In this document: positions 15,896-24,495 of the stretch, in pieces
Layout: every line of letters starts with the position of its first letter
Numbering within the stretch: the first letter of the stretch is position 1
From: an uncultured Prevotella sp.
GTDB taxonomy: Bacteria; Bacteroidota; Bacteroidia; Bacteroidales; Bacteroidaceae
Direction of reading: 5' to 3'
Length of the DNA stretch: 36,806 bases
Assembly (NCBI GenBank): GCA_947164965.1
Contig: CAMUYR010000035.1
Span: forward strand, 1-36,806
Notes under the pieces: generated by a model
Seen by the model: only the letters and a program-made list of their open reading frames with translations
Databases searched by the model: none
What the model was told of the DNA's origin: nothing
Position numbers and translations under genes: made by a program

Positions 15896-18382
15896 TTATT
15901 GATTCTGTGCAGAGGCCTTGGGCAGTCTACTCTCGTCGATCACGAGATCCGTATTAGGATAATTGAACCAGTTCTTAGCATGTTCCAAATTATCATCATG
16001 CTTCCTTGCATAGTTGTCGAAGCTCTGGTCAGCCTCCTCCGCATCATCAGTATTCGTGTTACAATATGCTCGTTTAATATTGACGTACTCCTGTGGCCAT
16101 TTCCAGTTACCAGGAACGATCAGTCCGTAGGGCGATGTGCCAGCACCTGAGAGTCGCATCTCCACATTATGCTGTGGTGCATAAATAGCCAAGCGCAGTT
16201 TAGAGGCATCAGTCACGCCGTATTCTGACTTGAGTATCTCAATCTCAAATGGTGCAGTCGATGCATTACTAGCGTCACCTCCAAAGGTATTAATCATATA
16301 CCCATGATCGCAACCAAACATCTCGTGAATCTCCGTCTTGCTATTGTGCGACAGCACTTTAAACGTCTCACCATACGTCATGCCGTCTAAACCAGCATTG
16401 GGATAGAGTCGGATATTCAGGTCGAGCGTAGCACCTGCAGCCATCACCTTTAGAATCATCTTCGTGCCATCCTGCGACTCCTGAGCGCGAATCACCACAT
16501 CGTTCATGTCGTAGTCACCACCATTAGTATCCTCAAAGGCATAGCTATAGATAGGCTTCTCTACATCCTCGACAGTGATTTCCTCACCACCCTCAGTACC
16601 AGTAATCTCAAAGACGACATCGTTATAATCCATATCCGTCCAGTCTTCAAAACCTAAGTAGTTCTTGCCATCAATGCTAAACACAGCGGTGTGCGAAAGG
16701 TTTTGTTCATTACGACCCCAACTTGGGAACTTATGTAGGTCGTTGTTCAACTCGCCGTCACCATAGCATTCCGGAGTAATGGGAACATCGGTTGTTTCTG
16801 GGTTAGAGTTAATAGTGAAGAGGGAATAGCCATAGAAACCTAACTTATTACCTGGTTGAAGAACGGTATACTGGCGATCGTATCTTACAGGAAAATCAAA
16901 AGCAGTACGGATTGCATAAGTTTCAGAATTTGTAACCTCCTTAATCTTAAAAGCATTGGCCTGTGATGTTTCATTTTCTGCGCTTTGCCATATTTCTACC
17001 GTTTTTCCATTTGCTATCTGAACAGCAACCTCCATTACGCCGTCCTGATAAGGCTTAATCTTATAGACAGTTCCATCGTTAAAGTGGCCATTTCTGTCAC
17101 CATTGGTAACCACTTTGTAGTATTCCAATGGCGACTTATCATCTGTGGTTGGGGTTGAGAATACCGTTGGGTCACCGTCTACTCCGAATTTAATATAGCT
17201 GTGATCCAAATATTGTGCAGAACCTGACGCATTACCTGTGCTCCACCCCTCATGCCAGCCCACGTCTACGCCATCCGTCATAGTGAACCAATCCACTGGT
17301 GTATAATCTTTCCTTGACCATTCTCCGTCGTTATCAAACACGTTAGCTACACCATTAGGTGCTGTATTCTGTATAAAGAATTCAACTGTCAGACCCTCTG
17401 GAAAAGTGTAGGAAGCATTGCCATCTGCGTCAAAGTAAACAAGATGATAAGTATTGGGGTTTACATGCTCATTGCCTTGACTTCTATCACCGATTTCCCC
17501 AACAATATACTTGTCCATGCTTTTAATCTGCTCAGCCGTCGGCTTTTGTCCAGTCGGATAATAATAGTATCCCAGTTTACCTCCTGAAGACGAATTCCTA
17601 TAAATTGGCGTCATCGTGATAGGCTCACCCTTTGTCGTCACAGAATAGCCTGTTTGTTGAGCTTTCGAAATATTATCTGTTTGCTCTGGAATTTTAGTCT
17701 TGAGAACATTCCATATATCATTCCTTTGTGCTGCCGTCATATTTGTTTCCTCAACAGTAGCATTAATCTGGTAGAGCTTATCATTCCAAGTCGTTTTATT
17801 CCAGGCCGCATAATTCTGCTCAGTATTCCAATGTCGTATGCCAGAACTATTATATTTCTGCCAAGCATGAGACATCTGTGCATTAAACGAATAGCCTATC
17901 TCTGTTTTCGACGGAGCCACCTCCTCAGCACGACGGGGCGCTTTATTAGCAGCATTGAAAACAACTTCCTCAGTGTCAATTGTTGCATAACGCACGCGAT
18001 AATCATTTTTGGCATTGCGACAAGCCACGTAAACAGCCTGCAGTCCCTTGGGTGCGATGTAGTCGATAGTCACGGTCTCACCTTCATTAGCTTTAGCCTG
18101 ACCCAGAATCTTTGCATCGGCATTGCCGAAGGGATATGCATCGAGAATCAGGACCTCTGTGGTATTGATGCCAGCATTGGCCGTGATTGTCATACTACCA
18201 TTACGCGTCATGTTCCAATCCTTGTTGGGATCTATCTCCATGTCCAGCACCTCTTCGGCGTGAGCTACAGCTTCCTCTTCAGAAAGTTGGCGATACACAT
18301 CATCCATCTTGCTACAGCTAGCCACAACCAGGCCAAGAGCCAAGACAGCAACACCTTTTGAGAAACATATCATTTTCTTCAT
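15896..18382 (-). CDS. LruC/DUF4842-domain lipoprotein (828 aa), first gene of the LruC operon
   Basis: Lipobox VVASC (Cys23) followed by SKMDDVY; acidic residues shortly after the Cys resemble lipoprotein export signals that send Bacteroidota lipoproteins to the cell surface. Shared N-terminal module: LSEEEAVAHAEEVL, DPNKDWNMTRNGS, ILGQAKA and AVYVACRN, then a KAPRRAEE junction near residue 145. Two Asp-rich loops lie in tandem, DMDYNDVVFEI (about 580) and GDYDMNDVVIRAQE (about 617), followed by TLDLNIRLYP and SPYGLIVPGNWKWP. The start MKKMICFSKG was chosen because upstream codons precede the signal peptide and overlap the leader. A good promoter lies 52 nt upstream. Function unknown. Confidence 0.8.
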   Translation of the reverse strand: MKKMICFSKGVAVLALGLVVASCSKMDDVYRQLSEEEAVAHAEEVLDMEIDPNKDWNMTRNGSMTITANAGINTTEVLILDAYPFGNADAKILGQAKANEGETVTIDYIAPKGLQAVYVACRNAKNDYRVRYATIDTEEVVFNAANKAPRRAEEVAPSKTEIGYSFNAQMSHAWQKYNSSGIRHWNTEQNYAAWNKTTWNDKLYQINATVEETNMTAAQRNDIWNVLKTKIPEQTDNISKAQQTGYSVTTKGEPITMTPIYRNSSSGGKLGYYYYPTGQKPTAEQIKSMDKYIVGEIGDRSQGNEHVNPNTYHLVYFDADGNASYTFPEGLTVEFFIQNTAPNGVANVFDNDGEWSRKDYTPVDWFTMTDGVDVGWHEGWSTGNASGSAQYLDHSYIKFGVDGDPTVFSTPTTDDKSPLEYYKVVTNGDRNGHFNDGTVYKIKPYQDGVMEVAVQIANGKTVEIWQSAENETSQANAFKIKEVTNSETYAIRTAFDFPVRYDRQYTVLQPGNKLGFYGYSLFTINSNPETTDVPITPECYGDGELNNDLHKFPSWGRNEQNLSHTAVFSIDGKNYLGFEDWTDMDYNDVVFEITGTEGGEEITVEDVEKPIYSYAFEDTNGGDYDMNDVVIRAQESQDGTKMILKVMAAGATLDLNIRLYPNAGLDGMTYGETFKVLSHNSKTEIHEMFGCDHGYMINTFGGDASNASTAPFEIEILKSEYGVTDASKLRLAIYAPQHNVEMRLSGAGTSPYGLIVPGNWKWPQEYVNIKRAYCNTNTDDAEEADQSFDNYARKHDDNLEHAKNWFNYPNTDLVIDESRLPKASAQNQ

Positions 18383-18433
18383 ACGGATATTTTTAGTTAA
18401 ATTGTTATTTATCATACTTTTTATTATCGCCTG

Positions 18434-18464
18434 CAAAGGTACAAAGAATTTTTGAAACCGCCAA
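18434..18464 (-). promoter_or_regulatory. Promoter of the three-gene LruC lipoprotein operon
   Basis: Minus-strand -7 box TACCTTTG (plus 18434-18441) with TTG (plus 18462-18464) 20 nt upstream. The leader is about 50 nt and A/T-rich, without a Shine-Dalgarno. Confidence 0.65.
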
Positions 18465-18700
18465 CATTTTTTCGATTTTTTATTTTATAATGTTCACACG
18501 CTCGAAACAGCTAGCTTTCGAGAACCACAAAACCGCAGCCCGGCCACGCCCTGACAAGCCTCCCCAGACTCCCAACATTTACGAGTGCCTTCCAGTCTGT
18601 CGGCTCCTAACCCTCCGCCTCCCGTCAGCACGTCGCCACTCTGTCGGCAAGTCCCAGGCACTCTGCCGTCTGATGACTGCAGGTGTTCAGACACAGAAAC
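18465..18700. other. Gene-free, GC-rich segment of unknown role
   Basis: This is the first part of a 612-base interval without a convincing gene (18383-18994). From about 18525 to 18690 it is clearly richer in C and G than the flanking A/T-rich spacers, with repeated CTGTCGG words and, at its left edge, a CTCGAAA/TTTCGAG hairpin (18501-18507 with 18516-18522). Short open frames exist on both strands, but they have no recognisable domain, no promoter of the local type and low-complexity Pro/Ser/Arg content. It may be a structured RNA or decayed coding or mobile DNA. Confidence 0.4.
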
Positions 18701-18904
18701 ATTACAATATTACAACATTACATTACAATTTGCGTTTTCTGCATTACACCTTCTTTTGGTGGGATGAGGTCTTTTATATTATATATTTATATATAAATAA
18801 ATAATATAAACCCTTCTTATCAGATCAGAGAAAGTGTAATGCGCATTTTCGCCACTTTTTCACCCTTTTTCCCAATTTGTAATGTAATATTGTAATATTG
18901 TAAT
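18701..18904. repeat. Large inverted repeat around a 38-bp near-palindrome
   Basis: Outer arms 18701-18731 and 18874-18904 are 31 nt and match with 2 mismatches when one is reverse-complemented (ATTACAATATTACAA... against ...TTGTAATATTGTAAT). Inner arms 18741-18753 and 18830-18842 match at 12 of 13. The centre 18773-18810 is an A/T-only near-palindrome with one mismatched pair. AAAC occurs just outside both ends. The GH3 promoter begins 29 nt to the right. It could be a MITE-like element or a very large regulatory hairpin. Confidence 0.8.
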
Positions 18905-18932
18905 AAAACGCTAAAAGAAAGTTGGAGGAATA

Positions 18933-18964
18933 TTTGCGTAATTCAGAAAAAATGAGTATCTTTG
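18933..18964 (+). promoter_or_regulatory. Promoter of the GH3 gene
   Basis: TTTG (18933-18936), 20 nt, TATCTTTG (18957-18964), 31 nt before the ATG. Confidence 0.75.
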
Positions 18965-18994
18965 CACCATAATTACGAACCAAACAAATTATTA

Positions 18995-21463
18995 ATGAAA
19001 AAGACTATTATTACACTGTTTGCAGCGCTGACATGTAGCGCAATGCTGGCTCAACCCGCCATTCCTCGCGATGCGAAACTGGAGGAGAAAGTAGAGAAAA
19101 CCCTGAAGAAGATGACGCTGGACGAGAAGATCGGTCAGATGCTCGAACTGAATCTTGACATCATTGGCAAGATGACCGTAGAGAACGCCAAGGTAGACCG
19201 CGAGAAGGTCCGTTCCGTCTTGCAGCAGTACGGCAGATCAGAGCAGGAAATCAAAGAGGCCCTGAAGATGACCGACCAGCAGATTATCGATAAGTTAGGT
19301 GGATTTCCCGTAGACATCTACCAAGGCGACACCAAGCGCATCTGGAAGCTCAACGAGACGATGCTCGACACGCTGATTTCAAAGTGGAAGGTGGGCTCTA
19401 TCCTGAATGCCCCTGGCACCCGTGCCCCAAGCGTCGCCCAATGGCAGGAGTGGATACAGCTGATACAGAAGAAGTCGATGAAGTATCTGGGCATCCCCGA
19501 TATCTACGGACTGGACCACAACCACGGTGTCACCTATACCCAGGGCGGAACACTCTTCCCACAGCCCATCAACCTGGGTGCATCGTTCAATACAGAGCTG
19601 GCTCGCATCGGTGCAGAGATTACAGCCTACGAAAGCCGTGCAGCTAACTGTCCTTGGGTCTACAATCCCGTTGTCGACTTGAGTCGTGATCCACGTTGGC
19701 CCCGTGTCTACGAGAGCTTTGGCGAAGATGCCATCGTCAATTCAAAGATGGTGGTGGCAGAGATTAAGGGTTATCAGGGCGATGACCCTAACCATATCGA
19801 CCAGTATCACGTAGGTACCAGTACCAAGCACTACTTTGCATACGGAGCCCCTTGGACTGGCAAGGATCGTACCCCAGCCTATCTCTCTCCACAGATCATC
19901 CGTGAGAAATACTTCGAGCCATTCAAGCAGGCAGCCCTTGCAGGTACATTGACCATGATGGTTAACTCGGCTTCTATCAACGGCGTACCTGTTCATGCCA
20001 GCTACGAATATCTGACCAAGTGGTTGAAGGAAGACCTGCAGTGGGACGGATTCCTGGTAACCGACTGGGCTGACATCAACAACCTCTTCTCTCGTGAAAA
20101 AGTGGCTAAGGACAAGAAAGACGCTATCCGCATTGCCATCAATGCTGGTATCGACATGTCGATGGACCCATACAGCGTGGAGTTCTGCGTCCTGCTGAAG
20201 GAACTCGTTCAAGAGGGTAAGGTGAAGATGAGTCGTATCGACGATGCCGTACGCCGTATTCTGCGTGCTAAGTATCGTCTGGGACTCTTCGACAAACCCA
20301 ACACAGGCGGCAAGGGTTTCGAGAAATTCGGCAGCGATGAGTTTGCCCAAAAATCTTTACAAGCAGCCGAGGAAAGCGAGGTGCTGCTAAAGAACGAAGG
20401 CAACATCCTGCCTCTGGCTAAGGGCAAGAAGATTCTTCTCACAGGTCCTAACGCCAACCAGATGCGCTGCCTGCATGGTGGTTGGAGCTATACTTGGCAG
20501 GGATCGAAGGCCGAGGATCTCTCTGAGAAATACAACACCATCTACGAGGCGCTTTGCAACAAGTACGGCAAGGAGAACATCATCCTTGAGCAAGGTGTGA
20601 CCTATAACGAGAATGGCGCTTACTACGACGAGAACGAGCCTCAGATTCAGAAGGCTGTAGACGCAGCAGCTAATGCCGACGTGATCATCGCTTGTATTGG
20701 CGAGAACTCATACACAGAGACGCCAGGTAACCTTTCCGACCTCTGGCTGTCGAAGAATCAGCGCGACCTTGTGAAGGAACTGGCCAAGACTGGCAAGCCT
20801 ATCGTTATGGTATTGAACGAAGGCCGTCCACGCCTGATTGCCGATATCGAGCCATTGGCCAAGGCTGTGGTAGACATTCTGATTCCAGGCAACTATGGTG
20901 GCGATGCACTCGCAAACCTGTTGGCTGGCGATGCCAATTTCTCTGCGAAAATGCCTTACACTTATCCAAGAGAAATCAACTCGCTCAACACCTATGACTA
21001 TAAGGTCAGCGAGGAGGTTGGCACTATGGCTGGCGCCTACAACTACGACGCTAAGGTATCACTCCAGTGGCCTTTCGGCTACGGTCTGAGCTATACCACC
21101 TACGAATATTCGAACCTGAAGGTAGACAAGACAACCTTTACTTCTGACGACGTACTCACCGTCAGCGTCGACGTCAAGAATACTGGCAACCGTGCTGGCA
21201 AAGAGGCTGTGCTCCTGTATTCCAGCGACCTGATTGCCTCAATTGTTCCTGACAATAAACGACTGAGAGATTTCCAGAAGATATCACTCGCTGCTGGCGA
21301 AAAGCAGACCGTTACCTTTAAGTTGCCAGCCAAGAATCTGGCCTTTGTAGGTGCCGACGGCCGTTGGACGCTGGAGGAAGGCGAGTTCCTGCTGAAGGTG
21401 GCAGGTCTCAACATAAAAATAGAGTGTACCCAGACAAAGGTTTGGGACACTCCAAATATCTGA
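18995..21463 (+). CDS. Secreted glycoside hydrolase family 3 (beta-glucosidase/xylosidase type)
   Basis: 822 residues with a signal peptide ([20 protein letters not shown]). Three-part GH3 layout: TIM-barrel (about 30-400) with the nucleophile Asp357 in the VTDWADI motif, alpha/beta sandwich (about 430-660, with [12 protein letters not shown], and [14 protein letters not shown] where the acid/base region is expected), and a C-terminal fibronectin-like domain ([17 protein letters not shown] onward). It releases non-reducing beta-linked glucose or a similar sugar; the exact substrate cannot be told. The long gene-free region upstream and two nearby esterases suggest a small glycan-degradation set, though no SusC/D genes are near. 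The start at MKK is fixed by the signal peptide. It ends 13 nt from the convergent esterase gene. Confidence 0.92.
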   Translation: MKKTIITLFAALTCSAMLAQPAIPRDAKLEEKVEKTLKKMTLDEKIGQMLELNLDIIGKMTVENAKVDREKVRSVLQQYGRSEQEIKEALKMTDQQIIDKLGGFPVDIYQGDTKRIWKLNETMLDTLISKWKVGSILNAPGTRAPSVAQWQEWIQLIQKKSMKYLGIPDIYGLDHNHGVTYTQGGTLFPQPINLGASFNTELARIGAEITAYESRAANCPWVYNPVVDLSRDPRWPRVYESFGEDAIVNSKMVVAEIKGYQGDDPNHIDQYHVGTSTKHYFAYGAPWTGKDRTPAYLSPQIIREKYFEPFKQAALAGTLTMMVNSASINGVPVHASYEYLTKWLKEDLQWDGFLVTDWADINNLFSREKVAKDKKDAIRIAINAGIDMSMDPYSVEFCVLLKELVQEGKVKMSRIDDAVRRILRAKYRLGLFDKPNTGGKGFEKFGSDEFAQKSLQAAEESEVLLKNEGNILPLAKGKKILLTGPNANQMRCLHGGWSYTWQGSKAEDLSEKYNTIYEALCNKYGKENIILEQGVTYNENGAYYDENEPQIQKAVDAAANADVIIACIGENSYTETPGNLSDLWLSKNQRDLVKELAKTGKPIVMVLNEGRPRLIADIEPLAKAVVDILIPGNYGGDALANLLAGDANFSAKMPYTYPREINSLNTYDYKVSEEVGTMAGAYNYDAKVSLQWPFGYGLSYTTYEYSNLKVDKTTFTSDDVLTVSVDVKNTGNRAGKEAVLLYSSDLIASIVPDNKRLRDFQKISLAAGEKQTVTFKLPAKNLAFVGADGRWTLEEGEFLLKVAGLNIKIECTQTKVWDTPNI

Positions 21464-21476
21464 TGTTGTCGGCAGA

Positions 21477-22292
21477 CTAGAAGCTTCGTAACCAGGCTTT
21501 CAGCGCAAGCATCATCTCAAAGTGGTAGGCAAACGACTGCAGACTGCCAAAGCCGTGCCCACCTGTGGGGAAGATATGCAATGAAGCAGGCACCTTGTGG
21601 GCATACAGCTCCTCATAATAGCCGATACTATTCGTCGGAGGCACCGCCTTGTCATCGTGAGCCAAAACAATAAAGGCGCGAGGCGTATGCTTTGACACAT
21701 GCTGTTCGTTACAATATTCATTGATGAGCTTGCGTTTTGGATTCTTACCCAACAGGTGATTGCGGGAGCCCTGATGCGTAGTGCCCTGTTCCATCGAAAT
21801 GACTGGATAGAACAGTATCTGGAAGTTAGGCATCGCATCGTGAGAGGCATGTGTAGCCACAGTAGAGGCCAGATGTCCACCAGCTGAGAATCCCATGATG
21901 CCCACATCGTCAGCATTGATATGCCACTCTGAGGCGTTGCGGCGTACCAATCGGATAGCCTCCTCGGCATCCTCGGCAGGCACCTTGTAATGGCCGTTGG
22001 GCATACGGTATTTCAGCACGATGAGTGCTATGCCCTGTCCGTTAAAGAAAGGCGCCCACGACGTTCCTTCCTTCTCCCAAGCCAGATGTTCATAGCCACC
22101 TCCAGGACAGCATACGACTGCCCTACCCGTTGCTTTCTTCTCGTCAGGCAGGAAGATGGTCACCTTAGCCATATCCTCTGGGTTACCGTTGTCAGTCGAA
22201 GGACCATTGGGCCAGAGATTCATCTCGATGGGTTTCTGTGCTGAAGCAGCTACAGACACTAGAAACAGGGCAAATAATAAGAGTTTTTTCAT
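21477..22292 (-). CDS. Secreted alpha/beta-hydrolase esterase (acetyl-xylan/feruloyl-esterase-like)
   Basis: 271 residues with a signal peptide (KKLLLFALFLVSVAASAQ). The alpha/beta-hydrolase catalytic set is visible: oxyanion segment CPGGGY, nucleophile Ser in GFSAGGH, Asp in AHDDKAVPP and His in PTGGHGFG. This matches the BD-FAE/acetyl-esterase-like family that removes acyl groups from plant polysaccharides; the actual acyl group is unknown. The start chosen is MKKLL; an in-frame ATG four codons upstream is possible. It is convergent with GH3 and divergent from the SGNH esterase gene. The minus-strand -7 box is TATTTTTG at 22316-22323. Confidence 0.88.
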   Translation of the reverse strand: MKKLLLFALFLVSVAASAQKPIEMNLWPNGPSTDNGNPEDMAKVTIFLPDEKKATGRAVVCCPGGGYEHLAWEKEGTSWAPFFNGQGIALIVLKYRMPNGHYKVPAEDAEEAIRLVRRNASEWHINADDVGIMGFSAGGHLASTVATHASHDAMPNFQILFYPVISMEQGTTHQGSRNHLLGKNPKRKLINEYCNEQHVSKHTPRAFIVLAHDDKAVPPTNSIGYYEELYAHKVPASLHIFPTGGHGFGSLQSFAYHFEMMLALKAWLRSF

Positions 22293-22315
22293 ACCGTAGT
22301 TCATTTATTTGCTTG

Positions 22316-22323
22316 CAAAAATA
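22316..22323 (-). promoter_or_regulatory. -7 box of the alpha/beta-hydrolase esterase
   Basis: TATTTTTG on the minus strand, 24 nt upstream of the chosen ATG. It shares a 114-nt divergent interval with the sialate-O-acetylesterase-like gene. Confidence 0.45.
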
Positions 22324-22365
22324 CAAAAAATATCCATTATTGGCGAGCATTTATCAATATTTTCG

Positions 22366-22373
22366 TATATTTG
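22366..22373 (+). promoter_or_regulatory. -7 box of the sialate-O-acetylesterase-like gene
   Basis: TATATTTG followed by CACC, 33 nt before the ATG. No good -33 at the standard distance. Confidence 0.5.
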
Positions 22374-22406
22374 CACCAATTTTGAGACAAAAAAACTTTG
22401 TAAACT

Positions 22407-23861
22407 ATGAATAAAAAGATTCTTTCGCTGGTCGTGCTGGCAAGCATGGTCGTGGGTATGCAGGCTAAAGTAAAGCTGCATCATTTGGTGAGTGACAATA
22501 TGATTATACAGCAGCAGACGGACGTGCGGCTGTGGGGATGGGCTAAGGCTGGACGTAAGGTGGTGGCTACGACCTCGTGGTCCAATCAACGCGCAGAAGC
22601 CAAAGCCGACAAGCAGGGACGATGGCTGCTGACACTCAAGTCGCCCAAAGCCTCGTATGAGCCCCTGAGCATCACCTTCGACGATGGCGACGGCCAAGTG
22701 ATTATTAATAATGTACTCGCGGGCGAGGTATGGGTATGTGCAGGACAGTCGAATATGGAAATGCCCGTCAAGGGCTTTGGCAACTGTCCTGTGCTCAACT
22801 ATAATCAGGAAATCATCGATGCTGCTGGCAAGTGTCAGGTACGCTCGGCCAAGATTCCCAGCATCATGCGTGCTGAGCCACAGGAGGATGCGCAGACAGA
22901 GTGGCGCGAGTGTTCGCCCCAGACCGTTGGTGAGTTCTCGGCTACAGGTTATTTCTTTGCCAAGCTCGTCAATCGTGCCCTCGACATCCCCATTGGACTC
23001 ATTGAAGCCAACAAGGGTGGCAGCCGCGTGGAGAGCTGGCTGACGAAGGAGAACCTGAAGAAGTACACCTCCGACCCTACCGACTCTGTCGAGATCTGCA
23101 AGAAGTGGTCGCAGTGGGATTATCACCGTTCGCTGCTGTGGGGCAATGGCACGTTTAATCCCATTCTCAACTATACCGTCAAGGGCATCCTGTTCTATCA
23201 GGGCTGTTCGAATGTGGGCGATCCTGGCGACCAGTATTCACAGCGTCTGAAGCTCTTGGTTGAGCAGTGGCGTTCACAGTTTAAGCTGGGCGAGATTCCC
23301 TTCTACTTTGTCCAAATAGCTCCCTTTGTCAGTGGCGACGCTAATGGCACTTGGAACGCTTTGCTGCAGGAACAGCAGTTCAAGGCCTCGAAGATTATCC
23401 CCAACAGCGGACTGGTTTGCACTAACGACGCTGTCTATCCTTACGAAGGCACCCAGATTCACCCTGCCCAGAAGCAAAAGGTGGGCGAGCGCCTGGCTTT
23501 CCTGGCACTGAACAAGACCTACGGTATGGACAAGATTATCTGCCAGAGTCCTTCGTATAAGGACATGAAGGTGAAGAACGACACCATCATGCTGCATTTC
23601 AACGATGAGTGTGGTGCCATCAGCCGTTTTGAGAACATCGAAGGCTTCGAGATTGCCGGTGCCGACCGTGTGTTCCATCCAGCCATAGCCAGCCACTTCT
23701 GGCAGCCTGGTGGCGGCTACTGGGACGAATGCATCGTTGTGTCAAGCCCTGAGGTGAAGGAACCCGTCGCTATCCGCTACTGTTTCAAGAACTGGCAGTT
23801 GGGCAACCTGGCCAACGCCGGAGGACTACCCCTCTTCCCCTTCCGCACAGACAACTGGTAA
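22407..23861 (+). CDS. Sialate O-acetylesterase-type (SASA/SGNH) secreted esterase
   Basis: 484 residues with a signal peptide ending about MVVGMQAK. The SASA family block AGQSNMEMPV carries the nucleophile Ser115. The C-terminal IHPAQKQKVGERLA block supplies the Asp/His region, and VESWLTKENL and YFVQIAPF fit the family. Such enzymes deacetylate sialic acid in host glycans or, in many gut Bacteroidota, acetylated xylan or pectin; with GH3 and the other esterase nearby the plant reading is at least as likely. Its stop TAA is immediately followed by the ATG of the Nudix gene, so the two are cotranscribed although the functions look unrelated. Confidence 0.9.
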   Translation: MNKKILSLVVLASMVVGMQAKVKLHHLVSDNMIIQQQTDVRLWGWAKAGRKVVATTSWSNQRAEAKADKQGRWLLTLKSPKASYEPLSITFDDGDGQVIINNVLAGEVWVCAGQSNMEMPVKGFGNCPVLNYNQEIIDAAGKCQVRSAKIPSIMRAEPQEDAQTEWRECSPQTVGEFSATGYFFAKLVNRALDIPIGLIEANKGGSRVESWLTKENLKKYTSDPTDSVEICKKWSQWDYHRSLLWGNGTFNPILNYTVKGILFYQGCSNVGDPGDQYSQRLKLLVEQWRSQFKLGEIPFYFVQIAPFVSGDANGTWNALLQEQQFKASKIIPNSGLVCTNDAVYPYEGTQIHPAQKQKVGERLAFLALNKTYGMDKIICQSPSYKDMKVKNDTIMLHFNDECGAISRFENIEGFEIAGADRVFHPAIASHFWQPGGGYWDECIVVSSPEVKEPVAIRYCFKNWQLGNLANAGGLPLFPFRTDNW

Positions 23862-24422
23862 ATGAAACATCCTTTAGATAAGTTTGCCTACTGCCCAGTC
23901 TGCGGCAGCAAGCATTTCGAGATCAACAACTTTAAGAGCAAGCAGTGTCAGGACTGCGGGTTTACGTATTATGCCAATCCCAGTGCTGCCACTGCAGCTT
24001 TGATTATCAACCGCCGTAACGAACTGCTCGTAGTGCGTCGGGCCAAAGAACCAGCTAAAGGAACGCTGGATCTGCCTGGTGGATTTGTCGACATGGACGA
24101 GACGGTGGAAGAAGGCATGTGTCGCGAAATCAAAGAGGAGACGGGCTTGGAGGTCAGCGATATCCGCTATCTCTTCTCCTTGCCCAACCTCTACATGTAC
24201 AGCGGGATGGGCATTCATACCATCGATATGATCTATTGGGTTCCTCTTGATTGTGAACATATTGATATTCAGGCCTCTGACGATGCTGCAGAAGCCATTT
24301 GGATACCTATTAACAAAGTTAATCCTGCCGATTTCGGACTCACCAGCATCCGTCACGCTGTCGAGAAATTTCTGTCTGAAACGTTAAGAAAACAAAAAAT
24401 CTTATATAATAATAAGGTGTAA
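23862..24422 (+). CDS. Nudix hydrolase with N-terminal zinc ribbon (NudC/ADP-ribose-like)
   Basis: 186 residues. The N-terminal CPVCGS...CQDCGF is a four-Cys zinc ribbon (about residues 10-34). The Nudix box GX5EX7REUXEEXGU is complete (GGFVDMDETVEEGMCREIKEETGLEV region, about residues 70-95). Nudix enzymes cleave nucleoside diphosphates linked to another moiety; the zinc ribbon resembles NADH pyrophosphatase, but the substrate is not decidable. No signal peptide, so cytosolic. It starts directly after the esterase stop, which suggests translational coupling. Confidence 0.88.
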   Translation: MKHPLDKFAYCPVCGSKHFEINNFKSKQCQDCGFTYYANPSAATAALIINRRNELLVVRRAKEPAKGTLDLPGGFVDMDETVEEGMCREIKEETGLEVSDIRYLFSLPNLYMYSGMGIHTIDMIYWVPLDCEHIDIQASDDAAEAIWIPINKVNPADFGLTSIRHAVEKFLSETLRKQKILYNNKV

Positions 24423-24436
24423 CCAAAACTTTTGCC

Positions 24437-24444
24437 TACTTTTG
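24437..24444 (+). promoter_or_regulatory. -7 box of the topA gene run
   Basis: TACTTTTG followed by CAGCCC, about 50 nt before the topA ATG. No consensus -33 is visible. Confidence 0.5.
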
Positions 24445-24495
24445 CAGCCCGTAAGTAAATTTTCAAGTGACTGAATAAACAATTGAATTAAGAAT

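Noticed and set aside
17654..18361. 235-codon open frame on the plus strand
   Set aside because: Antisense to the 828-aa LruC lipoprotein, covering its signal peptide and conserved N-terminal module.
18501..18522. Terminator for the LruC operon or GH3
   Set aside because: The CTCGAAA/TTTCGAG hairpin lies upstream of both divergent genes and lacks a T-tract, so it does not terminate either.
18490..18804. Open frame of 104 codons on the plus strand upstream of GH3 (and shorter frames on both strands)
   Set aside because: Low-complexity Arg/Pro/Ser content, no recognisable domain, no promoter signature, and its 3' part runs through the large inverted repeat.
22305..23126. 273-codon open frame on the minus strand
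   Set aside because: Antisense to the sialate-O-acetylesterase-like gene, whose AGQSNMEM motif and signal peptide support the plus frame.
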